Origin: Myxococcus sp. | GTDB taxonomy: Bacteria > Myxococcota > Myxococcia > Myxococcales > Myxococcaceae | Reading direction: 5' to 3' | DNA length: 39,308 bases | NCBI GenBank assembly: GCA_014879945.1 | Contig: JACSRE010000278.1 | Span: 1-39,308 of the forward strand | Part shown: piece after piece, positions 6,935-17,729 of the stretch | Numbering within the stretch: position 1 is the first letter of the stretch | Layout of the letters: each line of letters begins with the position of its first letter | Notes under the pieces: generated by a model | What the model saw: only the letters and a program-made list of their open reading frames with translations | Told to the model about the DNA's origin: nothing | Database searches by the model: none | Position numbers and translations under genes: made by a program

Positions 6935-7777
6935 TCAGCGCTCGACGACTGCCTGCAGCTTCGGCCACGACTCGTACAGCGCTTCGATCGACGGCAGCAC
7001 GAACAGGCGCTTCTGCATCTGGTCGATGCGGAACTCCTGGGCGCAGATGCGCTCGACGTCGAAGGGCACCACCTCGGGCTCGTCGCTGAGGGCGTAGACA
7101 CACTCCCCGATGCTCGAGGCGATGCCGGCGCCGAAGATGCGTCGCCCCGCGGGCGTCTCGACCAGGCCGAACTCGATGGTGAACCAGAAGTAGCGCTCGA
7201 GGCGGCGCAGGCGCTCCGGGTCGTCGAGGAAGCGGCAGGCGAACTCACCGTAGCGGTGGCAGTAGTCGGCGTAGGCCGCGTCGGCGTGGAAGGGGACGTG
7301 CCCGTAGAGGTCGTGGATGATGTCGGGCTCGGGTGTGTAGTTGAGGTCCTTTCGGTCGCGCACGAAGTTGCCGATGGGAAACTTCTTGTCCCTCAGCAGC
7401 GAATAGAACCCCCGGCCGTCTTCGAGGCCCTTCACGAACTCGCCGCGCCACCCCGTGAGCGCGCGCAGCCGGGCGTTCACCGCCTCGAGGTCGGGCACGG
7501 TGTCGCGGTCCATCTCGAGGGCGGCCAGGCCCTTCGAGAACATCGGCACCAGCTGCTCGAGGCGCCGCGGGCGCTGGGTGCGCACCACGTCGCCCCAGGT
7601 CGCGTGTTCGTCGTCGGTGAAGGCGCGGCCCGTCGAGACGAAGGGCGCGGCGGGCGTGGCGGTCGCAGGTTGCAGCATGTCGAGGAGCCTCGCGAGAGCA
7701 GGAGCGGCGAACGGTACCGCCGGGGCCGCCGCGTCGATAGTGACAGAGTCCTGCCAGTCTCTGTCGAGCCGTTGCAC
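6935..7777 (-). CDS. phhA: Phenylalanine 4-monooxygenase
   Basis: Converts L-phenylalanine to L-tyrosine with O2 and a tetrahydropterin cofactor in the cytoplasm. The protein is 280 residues and single-domain, as bacterial PhhA enzymes usually are, without the regulatory ACT domain of animal enzymes. The iron ligands are visible: His155 and His160 in PDIIHDLYGHVPF and Glu202 in WFTIEFGL, with the expected spacing. Other family segments are GRGFYSLLRDKKFPIGNFVR and the downstream FGAGIASSIGE. The start is GTG 7777; no better in-frame start is seen. The gene is divergent from malQ with about 100 bases between starts. No pterin recycling enzyme is nearby. Identity is firm; a tryptophan or tyrosine hydroxylase role is unlikely in this bacterial subgroup. 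Confidence 0.93.
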   Translation of the reverse strand: MQRLDRDWQDSVTIDAAAPAVPFAAPALARLLDMLQPATATPAAPFVSTGRAFTDDEHATWGDVVRTQRPRRLEQLVPMFSKGLAALEMDRDTVPDLEAVNARLRALTGWRGEFVKGLEDGRGFYSLLRDKKFPIGNFVRDRKDLNYTPEPDIIHDLYGHVPFHADAAYADYCHRYGEFACRFLDDPERLRRLERYFWFTIEFGLVETPAGRRIFGAGIASSIGECVYALSDEPEVVPFDVERICAQEFRIDQMQKRLFVLPSIEALYESWPKLQAVVER

Positions 7778-7878
7778 AGCGTCGGCGCGCGGTGCTGGCG
7801 CGCCGGTGGAGGCCGGGGCCGTTCGCCGCGGCGACGTCTTCGATGCAACCGCTGGAGCGGGTGGTACAGGGGAGAGGA

Positions 7879-9408
7879 ATGCTCCCGTTCGGCCGACTCT
7901 CAGGAATCCTGCAGCCGCTCTTCTCCTTCCGCTCCGAGGGCGACTCGGGCGTGGGTGACTTCGCCGCGCTCGACCCCTTCTTCGCGTGGATGCAGCGCGC
8001 CCAGCAGCGCATGCTGATGGTGCTGCCGCTGCTGCCGACGACGCCGGGCGACCCGAGCCCCTACTCGACGCGCAGCGCGTTCGGCTTGAACCCGCTCTTC
8101 ATCCACCTCGAGTGGATGCCCGAGGGCGTGTCGTGGACGGCCGACGAGCAGCGGCGCCTGGCCGAGGCGAAGGCGTCCTCCACCATTCGCTACGACCTCG
8201 TCTTCCCCCTCAAGACCGCGGCGCTGGAGCGGGCCTTCGCGGCGTTCGAGGCCCAGGGCGCCACCGCGCGGCGCACCGAGTTCGAGCGGTTCTGCGTGGA
8301 GCAGGCCTTCTGGCTCGAGAACTACGCGCTCTACTCGTCGCTCTCCGAGGCGTTCGGCGCCAAGCCGTGGTGGGAGTGGCCGAAGGGGCTCTCGACGCGC
8401 GACCCCAGGGCCCTCGAGGCCGCGCGCAAGGAGCACGCGAAGCGCACGCGCTACCACCAGTGGCTGCAGTGGGTGTGCGACGTGCAGTGGAAGCGGGTTC
8501 GCCAGCAGGCGAAGGCGCGGCAGGTGCTGCTGTGCGGCGACGAGCCCTTCATCATCGGGCAGGACAGCGCCGACTGCTGGGCGAACGCGAGGTACCTGCG
8601 CCGCGACGCGCGCCTGGGCGTGCCGCCCGACGACTTCTCGGCCGACGGCCAGGACTGGGGCCTGCCCTGGTTCGACTTCGAGGCGATGGAGCAGGACGGC
8701 GACGGGTGGATCAAGGCCCGCGCGAAGGCGGCCGCCGCGACCTACGACACGCGCCGCATCGACCACGCCATCGGGTACTTCCGTCAGTACATTCGCGACG
8801 CGCAGACGCCCAAAGGCCGCTTCGTGCCGGCGGATCAGCCGTCGCAGCAGCGCCGGGGCGAGCGCAACTTCAAGATGCTGTCGGACGGCACCAGCATCGT
8901 CGCCGAAGACCTCGGCGTGATTCCCCGCTTCGCCAAAGACACGCTCGCCCAGCTGGGCCTGCCCGGGTACCAGGTGATGCGGTGGAGCCGCGAAGACGGC
9001 GTCTACCGCGACCCGCGCCACTACCCCGAGGTGTCGCTCGTCACCACCGGCACCCACGACACCGAGATGATGCGCACCTGGTGGGAGACGGCCCAGGCGT
9101 GGGAGCGCGAGACGGTGTGCCGGGTGTGGCCCGAGCTGTTTCGGTTCAACCCGCCGCCCGCCGAGTTCAGCCCCGAGGTGCACGAGGCGTTGCTCCAGGC
9201 CGCGCTCAACGCGCAGAGCGCCTGGTGCATCATTCCGTGGGGCGACGTCTTCGGTGAGTCGGAGCGCGTGAACACGCCCGGCACCATGGGCCCGCACAAC
9301 TGGGCCTACCGCATGCGGCCGACCGTCGAGTCCCTCGTCACCCGTGAAGACACCGCGCGCGCGGCCGACTGGCTGGCGCGGCTGACGCGTGAGGCCCGCC
9401 GCAGCTGA
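7879..9408 (+). CDS. malQ: 4-alpha-glucanotransferase (amylomaltase, GH77)
   Basis: Transfers alpha-1,4-glucan segments between maltodextrins in the cytoplasm, as part of glycogen or maltodextrin metabolism. The protein is 509 residues, the compact bacterial length. GH77 catalytic residues are visible: nucleophile Asp295 in RIDHAIGYFRQY, acid/base Glu343 in VAEDLGVIP and Asp394 in TGTHDTEMMRTWW. The N-terminus begins LPFGRLSGILQPLFS and includes the substrate-side NPLFI segment. I chose ATG 7879 because GGAGAGG lies just upstream at 7871-7877 and because the family N-terminus starts here. An in-frame start at 7792 adds 29 unlikely residues. No other glycogen genes are adjacent. Confidence 0.92.
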   Translation: MLPFGRLSGILQPLFSFRSEGDSGVGDFAALDPFFAWMQRAQQRMLMVLPLLPTTPGDPSPYSTRSAFGLNPLFIHLEWMPEGVSWTADEQRRLAEAKASSTIRYDLVFPLKTAALERAFAAFEAQGATARRTEFERFCVEQAFWLENYALYSSLSEAFGAKPWWEWPKGLSTRDPRALEAARKEHAKRTRYHQWLQWVCDVQWKRVRQQAKARQVLLCGDEPFIIGQDSADCWANARYLRRDARLGVPPDDFSADGQDWGLPWFDFEAMEQDGDGWIKARAKAAAATYDTRRIDHAIGYFRQYIRDAQTPKGRFVPADQPSQQRRGERNFKMLSDGTSIVAEDLGVIPRFAKDTLAQLGLPGYQVMRWSREDGVYRDPRHYPEVSLVTTGTHDTEMMRTWWETAQAWERETVCRVWPELFRFNPPPAEFSPEVHEALLQAALNAQSAWCIIPWGDVFGESERVNTPGTMGPHNWAYRMRPTVESLVTREDTARAADWLARLTREARRS

Positions 9409-9474
9409 GGGCGGTCGGCGCTGGGCCCGGACGGACGCCTCGCCTCCCAAAGAGGCAGAAGGGCAACTGCGAGC

Positions 9475-9879
9475 TCACCTCAACACGGCAGTGCACTCAG
9501 CCGACAGCTTCGACGACCCCATCGAGTCCACGAGCTGGAGGGTGCAAGCCCGGATGGCGTCCACCGCCGCCTTCTCGCCGCCCGCCGTGCACGCCGGTGC
9601 CGCCTCCACGCACTTCGCGTAGGCGTCGAGGAGCGTGTTGTCGGCCGAGGTGCACTTCGAGATCGACCTGTTGCAGGACGAGGCCGAGAAGGCGGCGCCG
9701 CCGAGCCACCTTGCCTTGCTAATCGTAATCGTCACCCCACCCTCGGTGGACTGGCACTCGGACTTACCGGCGAAGAACCTCGTGTCAGCAGCCTCGATGC
9801 GCTCGCAAATTCCGCTGCCGCATGCGGTGATCGACAACGTCATGACGACCGCCACTGCGACGGTGACCTTTCGGGACAT
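9475..9879 (-). CDS. Small cysteine-containing lipoprotein, unknown function
   Basis: A 134-residue predicted lipoprotein. ATG 9879 gives MSRKVTVAVAVVMTLSITAC, with lipobox Cys20, and AAGGAG lies about ten bases upstream of it. Beyond the lipid anchor it has further cysteines (GICER, KSECQ, SSCNRSISKC, AKCVEAAPAC, RACTLQ, SAECT) that could form disulfides in the periplasm, and an otherwise plain alpha-helical look. No family is recognised. An open frame runs further upstream, but nothing before the signal peptide looks real. Convergent with malQ over 66 bases. Confidence 0.7.
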   Translation of the reverse strand: MSRKVTVAVAVVMTLSITACGSGICERIEAADTRFFAGKSECQSTEGGVTITISKARWLGGAAFSASSCNRSISKCTSADNTLLDAYAKCVEAAPACTAGGEKAAVDAIRACTLQLVDSMGSSKLSAECTAVLR

Positions 9880-10046
9880 GAGCTCCGCTCCTTGATTCTT
9901 CCTGGGGATGATTCCCTCGACGAACGAAAGCGAGCACCTTCTGGGTGCTCGGCCAGTTCGCAGACAATCGAGTGCTGAGCGTCGCGACATGCTCAAGCCC
10001 CTCGAAGCGCAACGCCTCGAGCGGGCGCGTCCGCGCTCCCGATGCC

Positions 10047-10508
10047 TCAGCCCCGCACGCGCGCCGTCAAGGCCTTGAGGAAGTTCCTCAGGAACTGGTC
10101 GCCGCACGGCCTGAAGTTGCGGTGGTCGGGGTTCCGGAAGAGGGCGCTCAGCTCGGGCCGCGACACCTCGAAGCCCGTCGACTTCATCATCTCGGCGATG
10201 TCGTCTTCCTTCAGCTCGAAGGCCACGCGGAGCTTCTTGAGCACCACGTTGTTGGTGAGCCGGCCCTGGGTGACCTTCGCGCGCCCCTCGGGTGGCGGCC
10301 CGCGCCGGTGAATCACCAGCCCGTCGAGGAGCTGCCCCATCGTCTGCGGGTCGCAGGGCGCGTACCCCGGCTCGTCCTCCCGCTTGAGGAACGCCGCCAG
10401 CTGCAGCGGGGCGATGGCGCCGCCGCCGAGCGCGATGATGCTCGAGAGCGTCGACTCGCCCACGTTCAACATGAACCGCACGCTGCGCAGCACGTCGTTG
10501 CTGACCAT
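10047..10508 (-). CDS. DUF1456 (YehS-like) family protein
   Basis: A 153-residue cytoplasmic protein of the DUF1456 family. Two copies of the family unit are visible. The first starts SNDVLRSVRFMLNVGES and contains the FLKREDEPGY segment. The second starts LTNNVVLKKLRVAFELKEDD and contains ELSALFRNPDHRNFRPCGDQFLRNFLKAL, which is close to the family consensus. The biochemical function is not known for any member; the E. coli relative is YehS. The ATG start at 10508 fits the conserved N-terminus. A gap of about 135 bases separates it from the damaged gene at 10644, with nothing recognisable inside. Confidence 0.88.
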   Translation of the reverse strand: MVSNDVLRSVRFMLNVGESTLSSIIALGGGAIAPLQLAAFLKREDEPGYAPCDPQTMGQLLDGLVIHRRGPPPEGRAKVTQGRLTNNVVLKKLRVAFELKEDDIAEMMKSTGFEVSRPELSALFRNPDHRNFRPCGDQFLRNFLKALTARVRG

Positions 10509-10643
10509 GGTCTCCTTCTATCGTCGCTCGTCGCGCTTCAACCGGTCGACCAGCTTGTGACCGTCTCATCGGCGGGGACGCCGTAGAGCATCGCTGCGTC
10601 ACGGCCCTGCTCCTCACACCAGGCTTGCGCAGGCGGGACAGCG

Positions 10644-11095
10644 TCATCCGCGAGCATCTCGCCAGTCGACCAGGCGAGAGCGGAGGTCTACGAGTTCATC
10701 GCACGTCAGAAGCGAGTTCACGCTCGCCGCCCGCATTGCCGTCTTCCGCCCACGTCCAGGACCACTGCTCTTGACGCGCTGAAGCACCAACTCTGCGAAG
10801 CGCTCCTTGGGGTCGCACTCCTTCCGGACCTCTTGCCAGGGCACGCCAAGCAGCTCCTTGTAGGCGCTCAGCATCCACACCTCGACCTCCTGCCAGGCGC
10901 AGCACGCCAGGAGTTTGCCCAGATGATCCCGCTCACGGCGCTCGGCTCGCGATTCGTTCTCATCCCTGTTGCAGTCGCGATCAACGAACAGCAGGAACAG
11001 GTCACCATGGGGTTGTCGGAGACGATCTCGCCAATGACCTCCGCGCGCATGTACTGATCGAGCTCTTGATCCTCCGGAATGACGAGCACCTTCAC
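10644..11095 (-). pseudogene. ATPase partner protein (possibly Toprim-like), frameshifted and apparently shortened
   Basis: The N-terminus begins at GTG 11095 (MKVLVIPEDQELDQYM, then EIVSDNPMV) and overlaps the ATPase stop by four bases (GTGA). Near 11001-11010 the frame changes. One base later in phase it reads DLFLLFVDRDCNRDENESRA and then AWQEVEVWMLSAYKELLGV, continuing to a stop at 10644. Adding a single G in the CATGGTGACC stretch restores one 150-residue frame. Relatives that I remember beside such ATPases are longer between DQY and the DLFLL strand, so an internal loss is also possible. The early acidic ED and the later DxD are compatible with a Toprim-like nuclease fold, but that is inference. 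Whether the shift is natural or an assembly error is open. Confidence 0.6.
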
Positions 11096-12294
11096 GAAGC
11101 GCGCTCCAGCCAGCCGGTCGAGATGAGCGACGCCCGCTTCTCGGGGCTCACGAGCTTCTCGAAGTTCTTCAGCTCGCGAATCTGGTGAACGATGGTCGAA
11201 CCGTCTTCATCATCCCGGTCGAACGCGAGGACGTCGAGAAAGGCCCGCTCGGACAAGTGAGCCAGCAGGGTCGGACTGTGGGAGGTGGCAAGCACCTGGA
11301 TGCGGCGCTCCGCGGTGATCTGCTCGAGAAACTCCGCGAGCAAATGCACGCGTGCGGGGTGAAGACCCACGTCAGGCTCCTCGAGGAGGACCGTGCTTCC
11401 CTCGGGCGTCGTCATCAGCGCAACGAGGGTGCCGAGGAACCGCAGCGTTCCGTCAGACAGACTCCTCGCGGAAACGCGCGTCCCGTCGTCTTCCTCGAGA
11501 AACAGAAACACCTCCTGCACCTTCTCGATGAGTTCAGGAACGAGCGCTTTCACACGCGGAGCACATAGCTCTGCGAGCCAATCGACCACGTCTCGCCGCC
11601 TCTCGACCGAAAGCTCGTGGACCGCAGCCGCGATGTGTTCACCCGACAGCCCCACCGAGCGGCCCAGGGGGCTCGGGGCGCGCATGAGCCTGGGTTGGAT
11701 ATCGAGGAAGAACAGCGACCGGACGGCGCGCACGTAGGCCTGAACCGTCGGCAGGACTTCCGGAGCGAATCGAGCGTCCGGTTCGAGCTGCGAAACGACG
11801 CTCATGAGGTCACGGACGAGGACGCTCGGCCGGTTGCCCGTGCCCGCACCCCGGACAGCGACGTTGAGGCCGCCTGCCGGGTTTCGTCCGACATTCCCCT
11901 TGAGGGACGCGGCATGCGTATTGAAGACCTCTCCGTTCACATCCGAGAACACGTCCATCGCCACGCTCGCGAGCGGACCAGTGTCCACCGCGAGTTCGTG
12001 CGACCAACCCTCTGACCACTCGGTGGTGATTCGAAAGGTCTTGCCGGAGCGAGCGGCCTCCTGAGGGCCTCCGCGAATGCCAGACCACGTCTCGCGCCCA
12101 CCCTCCGACCGACCGCGCAGGACGTCGTCTACCGAGTAGCCCAGGGCGAGGCCCTGCAGAAAACGCAACGCATCGAAGACGTTGCTCTTACCTGATGCGT
12201 TCGGTCCGACGAGAACCGTCAAAGGAGACAGAGTCAGAGGGCGGCGCTTAGGCCCAAAGCTCTTCCACTTCTCGAGGTTCAGCCGCGTCAGCAT
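11092..12294 (-). CDS. AAA family ATPase (RecF/OLD-like, ABC-type head)
   Basis: A 400-residue ATPase with the split ABC-type head of the RecF/SMC/OLD group. Walker A is GPNASGKS (30-37), the signature-like segment is SARSLSDGTLRFL, Walker B is VLLEEPD at about 302-308 and the switch histidine is in ATSHSPTLL at about 338-345. No coiled coil and no C-terminal nuclease domain are visible, so nuclease or other activity would come from a partner. The next gene overlaps it by GTGA and looks like that partner. Such two-gene pairs are often linked to genome maintenance or anti-phage defence (for example PARIS, OLD-type and related systems); that role here is inference. The ATG 12294 start lies at the conserved LTRLNLEKWKSFG beginning. 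Confidence 0.82.
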   Translation of the reverse strand: MLTRLNLEKWKSFGPKRRPLTLSPLTVLVGPNASGKSNVFDALRFLQGLALGYSVDDVLRGRSEGGRETWSGIRGGPQEAARSGKTFRITTEWSEGWSHELAVDTGPLASVAMDVFSDVNGEVFNTHAASLKGNVGRNPAGGLNVAVRGAGTGNRPSVLVRDLMSVVSQLEPDARFAPEVLPTVQAYVRAVRSLFFLDIQPRLMRAPSPLGRSVGLSGEHIAAAVHELSVERRRDVVDWLAELCAPRVKALVPELIEKVQEVFLFLEEDDGTRVSARSLSDGTLRFLGTLVALMTTPEGSTVLLEEPDVGLHPARVHLLAEFLEQITAERRIQVLATSHSPTLLAHLSERAFLDVLAFDRDDEDGSTIVHQIRELKNFEKLVSPEKRASLISTGWLERAS

Positions 12295-12488
12295 TCCAGG
12301 TGCTTACCTCGAAACAACGCCTGGATGGAGGGCTCGCACGGGCGCTCGGAGCGACGAGACGAAAGGCCCAGCCAGCGGCTCGGGTGGCAGAAGGAGTCGG
12401 CGGCGACCCCGAGGGCCGAGGCGACCTCGGGGCCGGGCGCTGATCCAACGGCTTAGGGGTGGGACACCGGCTTGCATCGCGCGTCGTC

Positions 12489-13676
12489 ATGCACGCACAC
12501 GCCGTCTGGACGGAGGACGCGACGTCGCTCGAGGCAGGCAGGCGCCTGGGCGACGCGCTGGCGAAGGGGGTGCCGGACCTGAAGGTCGCGGTCGTGTACG
12601 CCACCGTGCACCACGACCTCGCGGCGCTGCTCGAGGGGGTGACCTCGCAGGTGCCGGCGGGGGTCACCGTCTGCGGGTGCTCGTCGCAAGGCGTGGTGTC
12701 GCGCAACTACTTCAAGGAAGACGGCTTCCTCGCCGGCGCGATGGGGCTGGGCGGCCCGACGCTCTCGGCGATGGCCACCATGCACACCGAGATTCAGCTG
12801 GGCACCGTCGAGAAGGCGCGCGCGATGGCGCAGGCGCTCGCCGCAGCGCCGGGCGGGCCTCCGAAGGTCGTCGTCCTCTACTACGACCCGCTCTCGCGCG
12901 TTGACGTGCCCGCGCTCCTCGAGGGGTTCCGCCAGGTGCTCCCAAACGCCGTGCTGGTGGGCGGCGGTGCCGGGCAGCCGTGGGGCCCGATGGTGCAGAC
13001 CTACCAGCTGCTGGGCACGACGGTGAGCAGCGGCGCGTGCGTGGCGCTGGGCCTCTCGGGGCCCTTCGAGGCGATGACGGCGCGCAGCTCGGGCGCCGAG
13101 TCCACCGGCATCTCGATGACCATCACGCGCACCGAGGGCAACCACCTGCTCGAGATCGACGGCCAACCGGCGCTCGACGTGTGGCTCGAGATGGTGGGCC
13201 GTGACCGCGCCACCAACAACGTCGATGACACCGCGGCCTGGTCCGTGGGCGTGCGCACCGGCGCCGACGCGCCCCTCGAGGGCGAGGAGCCGTGGACCAT
13301 CATGGCGGCCTTCGGCTTCGACCCCGCGCGGCGGAGCGTCATCCTCCAGGGCTCGGTGCCCCAGGGCGCGCAGGTGCTCTTCCACCACCGCACGGTGGGC
13401 GCGGTCGCCGAGGGCACGCAGGCCATGGCCACGCGCATGCGAGAGCGGCTGACGGGCCGGCGCCCCATCGCCGTCTTGACCTTCGAGTGTGGCGCGCGCG
13501 TCGGGCCCTTCCTCGGCGAGACCGAGAGCCGGCTCGAGAACAAGCGGCTGCAAGAGACGATGGCGCCAGATGCCGCGTGGCTCGGCATGTTAGCGTGGGG
13601 AGAGATCGCCCCGTCGCCGACGACGCCGGCCTTCTGCAACTACACCTTCCCGCTGCTGGTGTTGACGGAGCCCTGA
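12489..13676 (+). CDS. FIST-domain sensory protein (FIST_N plus FIST_C)
   Basis: A 395-residue cytoplasmic protein with the two-part FIST architecture, a proposed small-ligand (amino-acid-like) sensor module. The FIST_N part includes VYATVHHDLAALLEGV and TVCGCSSQGVV. The FIST_C part includes GNHLLEIDGQPALDVW, the TIMAAFGFDPARRSV strand, and the C-terminal FECGARVGPFLG with FCNYTFPLLVL. The ATG at 12489 is chosen because it begins at the conserved HAHAVWTEDATSLEAG stretch; GTG 12459 would add ten residues. The stop lies five bases before the hybrid kinase start, so both are almost certainly one transcript and probably one signalling unit. The ligand is unknown. Confidence 0.88.
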   Translation: MHAHAVWTEDATSLEAGRRLGDALAKGVPDLKVAVVYATVHHDLAALLEGVTSQVPAGVTVCGCSSQGVVSRNYFKEDGFLAGAMGLGGPTLSAMATMHTEIQLGTVEKARAMAQALAAAPGGPPKVVVLYYDPLSRVDVPALLEGFRQVLPNAVLVGGGAGQPWGPMVQTYQLLGTTVSSGACVALGLSGPFEAMTARSSGAESTGISMTITRTEGNHLLEIDGQPALDVWLEMVGRDRATNNVDDTAAWSVGVRTGADAPLEGEEPWTIMAAFGFDPARRSVILQGSVPQGAQVLFHHRTVGAVAEGTQAMATRMRERLTGRRPIAVLTFECGARVGPFLGETESRLENKRLQETMAPDAAWLGMLAWGEIAPSPTTPAFCNYTFPLLVLTEP

Positions 13677-13681
13677 CGCCC

Positions 13682-15409
<1,728 letters not shown>

Positions 15410-15440
15410 CTCTGCGCGGCGTTGCCCCCAATTCGGGCCC

Positions 15441-16730
15441 GTGAGCACGAACTTCATCGAAGAACTCCGCTGGCGCCGAATGCTGCACGACGTGATGCCC
15501 GGCACCGAGGCGCTGCTGAGCAAGGGCCAGCCCATCAAGGGCTACATCGGCTTCGACCCGACGGCCGACTCGCTGGGCGTGGGCCACCTGGTGCAGGTGA
15601 TGACGCTGCTGCACTTTCAGCGCGCGGGCCACCACCCCATCGCCCTGGTGGGCGGCGCCACCGGCCTGGTGGGCGACCCCTCGGGCAAGTCGTCGGAGCG
15701 CAACCTGCTCACCGAGGACGTGCTGGCCCACAACCTCAAAGGCATTCGCGCCCAGCTCGAGCGCTTCCTCGACTTCACCGGCGGCCGCGCCACCCTGGTG
15801 AACAACGCCGACTGGTTTCGCGGCATGCCGTTCCTCGAGTTCATTCGCGACGTCGGCAAGCACCTGACGGTCAACTACATGCTCGCGAAGGACTCGGTGA
15901 AGAAGCGCATCGAGGGCGACGGCGAAGGCATGAGCTTCACCGAGTTCACCTACCAACTGGTGCAGGGCCACGACTTCTTCCACCTGTGGAGGGAGCACGG
16001 CGTGCAGCTGCAGATGGGCGGCAGCGACCAGTGGGGCAACATCGTCACCGGCACCGAGCTGATCCGCCGGCGCGCGCAGGGCCAGGCGTGGGCGCTCACC
16101 ACGCAGCTCATCACCAAGGCCGACGGCACCAAGTTCGGCAAGACCGAGAGCGGCAACGTGTGGCTCGACCCCGCCCGCACCTCGCCCTACGAGTTCTACC
16201 AGTTCTGGCTCAACGCCTCTGACGCCGACGCCGCCACCTGGGCGCGCATCTTCACCCTGCGCTCGAAGGAAGAGCTCGAGGCGCTCGACGCCCAGCACGA
16301 GAAGGAGCCCTCGGCCCGCCACCTGCAGCGCATGCTGGCCAGCGACGTCACCGAGCGCGTGCACTCGAAGGCCGACGTCGACTTCGCAATCAAGGCCGCC
16401 GACGTGCTGTTCGGCAAGGCCACCATCGAGACGCTGCGCAGCCTCACCGAGGGGCAGATCGCGAGCATCTTCAAGGACGTGCCCTCGAAGGACGTCGCGC
16501 GCGACGAGCTGGTCAAGGGCGTGCCCTTCGTCGAGCTGGTGACGACGCTGACCGGCTTCGTGGAGTCCAAGGGCGCCGCCCGCAAGCTCATCGAGCAGAA
16601 CGGGCTGGCGCTCAACAAAGAGAAGGTGACCGACCCGAGCAAGCGCATCGACGTCGCGGCGCTGCTCTCAGACCGGTACCTGCTGCTGTCGCGCGGCAAG
16701 AAGGACAACTGCCTGGTGCGCGTGGGCTGA
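15441..16730 (+). CDS. tyrS: Tyrosyl-tRNA synthetase
   Basis: Charges tRNA-Tyr with tyrosine in the cytoplasm. The protein is 429 residues, the normal length. Class I signatures are the HIGH-like GVGH (46-49) in DPTADSLGVGHL and the KMSKS-like KFGKT (231-235). Tyrosine-pocket segments include VGGATGLVGDPSGKS and QMGGSDQWGNIVTG. An S4-type RNA-binding domain closes the protein (KLIEQNGLALNKEKV). GTG 15441 is the start, 31 bases after the kinase gene. No T-box leader is visible in that short gap. The gene converges with the NYN-domain gene, with only nine bases between stops. Confidence 0.96.
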   Translation: MSTNFIEELRWRRMLHDVMPGTEALLSKGQPIKGYIGFDPTADSLGVGHLVQVMTLLHFQRAGHHPIALVGGATGLVGDPSGKSSERNLLTEDVLAHNLKGIRAQLERFLDFTGGRATLVNNADWFRGMPFLEFIRDVGKHLTVNYMLAKDSVKKRIEGDGEGMSFTEFTYQLVQGHDFFHLWREHGVQLQMGGSDQWGNIVTGTELIRRRAQGQAWALTTQLITKADGTKFGKTESGNVWLDPARTSPYEFYQFWLNASDADAATWARIFTLRSKEELEALDAQHEKEPSARHLQRMLASDVTERVHSKADVDFAIKAADVLFGKATIETLRSLTEGQIASIFKDVPSKDVARDELVKGVPFVELVTTLTGFVESKGAARKLIEQNGLALNKEKVTDPSKRIDVAALLSDRYLLLSRGKKDNCLVRVG

Positions 16731-16739
16731 CGGCCTCCG

Positions 16740-17672
16740 TCACCCGTCTTCGTCGGGGTCGGGAATGTGCTCTTCCTCGACCCGCGCAGGCACCGGCGGC
16801 GGCATCGGCAGCTCCGCCCGCGCCGGCCGTGGCTCGCTCGCCTCGCTCGGCGCCGCGGCGCCCTCGACGCGGGGCTCGATGGGCCCCTCCTTCGCGGTGA
16901 CGTAGATCTGCCGGCCCTGCTGAATGAGGGTGAGCAGGCCCTCTTTGCCCATCGCCTCGAGCAGCCGGCTGAACGACGAGAAGCCGTAGTCGCGCTCGTC
17001 GAAGTCGGGCTTCTTGCGCACCAGCGCCTCTTTGAGGAACGAGGGGTTGATGGGGCCGGTGGCGCGCGCGAGCAGCGAGCCGAGCACCGAGCGCACCACC
17101 TGGGGAATCTCGCCCTTCTTGCGGGGCGCGCCGCCGCCGTCGGCGCGGGGCTTGCGGGCCGCGTCGTCGCCGCGCTCGCTCCGGTCGCGCTCGCGGTCGC
17201 GTGACGACGACTCGAGGTACATGAACTCGTCGCACGCCTTCACGAACATGGGCGACGTCGCCTGCTTCACGCCGATGCCCACCACGTAGCGGTCGTTCTC
17301 GCGCAGCTTGGCGGCCAGCGGCACGAAGTCGCTGTCACCCGACGCGATGACGTAGGTGTTGATGTGCTCGCGCGCGTAGCAGAGCTCGAGGGCGTCGATG
17401 ACCAGCCGCATGTCGGCGGCGTTCTTGCCCGCGCGCGTCGAGGGCGGCACGTCGATGAGCTCGACGCCCAGCTGGTGCAGGTGGGCCTTCGCGTCCTGGA
17501 AGCGCGACCAGTCGCAGTACGCGCGCCGGAAGATGATCTTCCCCTGCACCAGCAGGCGGTCGAGCGAGGGCTGGAGGTCGAAGTTGGCGGCGGTGAACCC
17601 GGTGTTGGTGACCAGGTTCTCGAAGTCGATGAAGAGCGCGATGCGGCGCTCGGTGGGGGCGGTGAGGCTCAT
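16740..17672 (-). CDS. NYN-domain protein with OST-HTH/LOTUS domain (LabA/DUF88-like)
   Basis: A 310-residue protein. The N-terminal NYN (PIN-like) ribonuclease fold shows the acidic residues Asp16 (LFIDFENL), Asp87 (NAADMRLVID) and Asp113/Asp115 (ASGDSDFVPL), so metal-dependent RNA cleavage is plausible. A charged Arg/Asp/Glu linker (about 157-187) is followed by an OST-HTH/LOTUS module (about 188-260, VVRSVLGSLLAR then YGFSSFSRLLEAMGKEGLL) that binds RNA in other systems. An acidic, proline-rich tail ends the protein. ATG 17672 matches the conserved start. This arrangement is known in bacteria under the LabA/DUF88 label; the actual RNA target is unknown. Confidence 0.85.
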   Translation of the reverse strand: MSLTAPTERRIALFIDFENLVTNTGFTAANFDLQPSLDRLLVQGKIIFRRAYCDWSRFQDAKAHLHQLGVELIDVPPSTRAGKNAADMRLVIDALELCYAREHINTYVIASGDSDFVPLAAKLRENDRYVVGIGVKQATSPMFVKACDEFMYLESSSRDRERDRSERGDDAARKPRADGGGAPRKKGEIPQVVRSVLGSLLARATGPINPSFLKEALVRKKPDFDERDYGFSSFSRLLEAMGKEGLLTLIQQGRQIYVTAKEGPIEPRVEGAAAPSEASEPRPARAELPMPPPVPARVEEEHIPDPDEDG

Positions 17673-17729
17673 GGCCCGCCCATGACACGTTCACGCGCAG
17701 CGCGATACGACTCCAGGCATCGCCCACCC

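Noticed and set aside
10868-11095. Stand-alone 75-residue protein after the ATPase
   Set aside because: Only its first 30 residues look like the ATPase partner; the remainder is out-of-frame sequence after the single-base shift.
15410-15440. T-box leader for tyrS
   Set aside because: The gap is 31 bases, far too short for a T-box, and no specifier or antiterminator sequence is visible.
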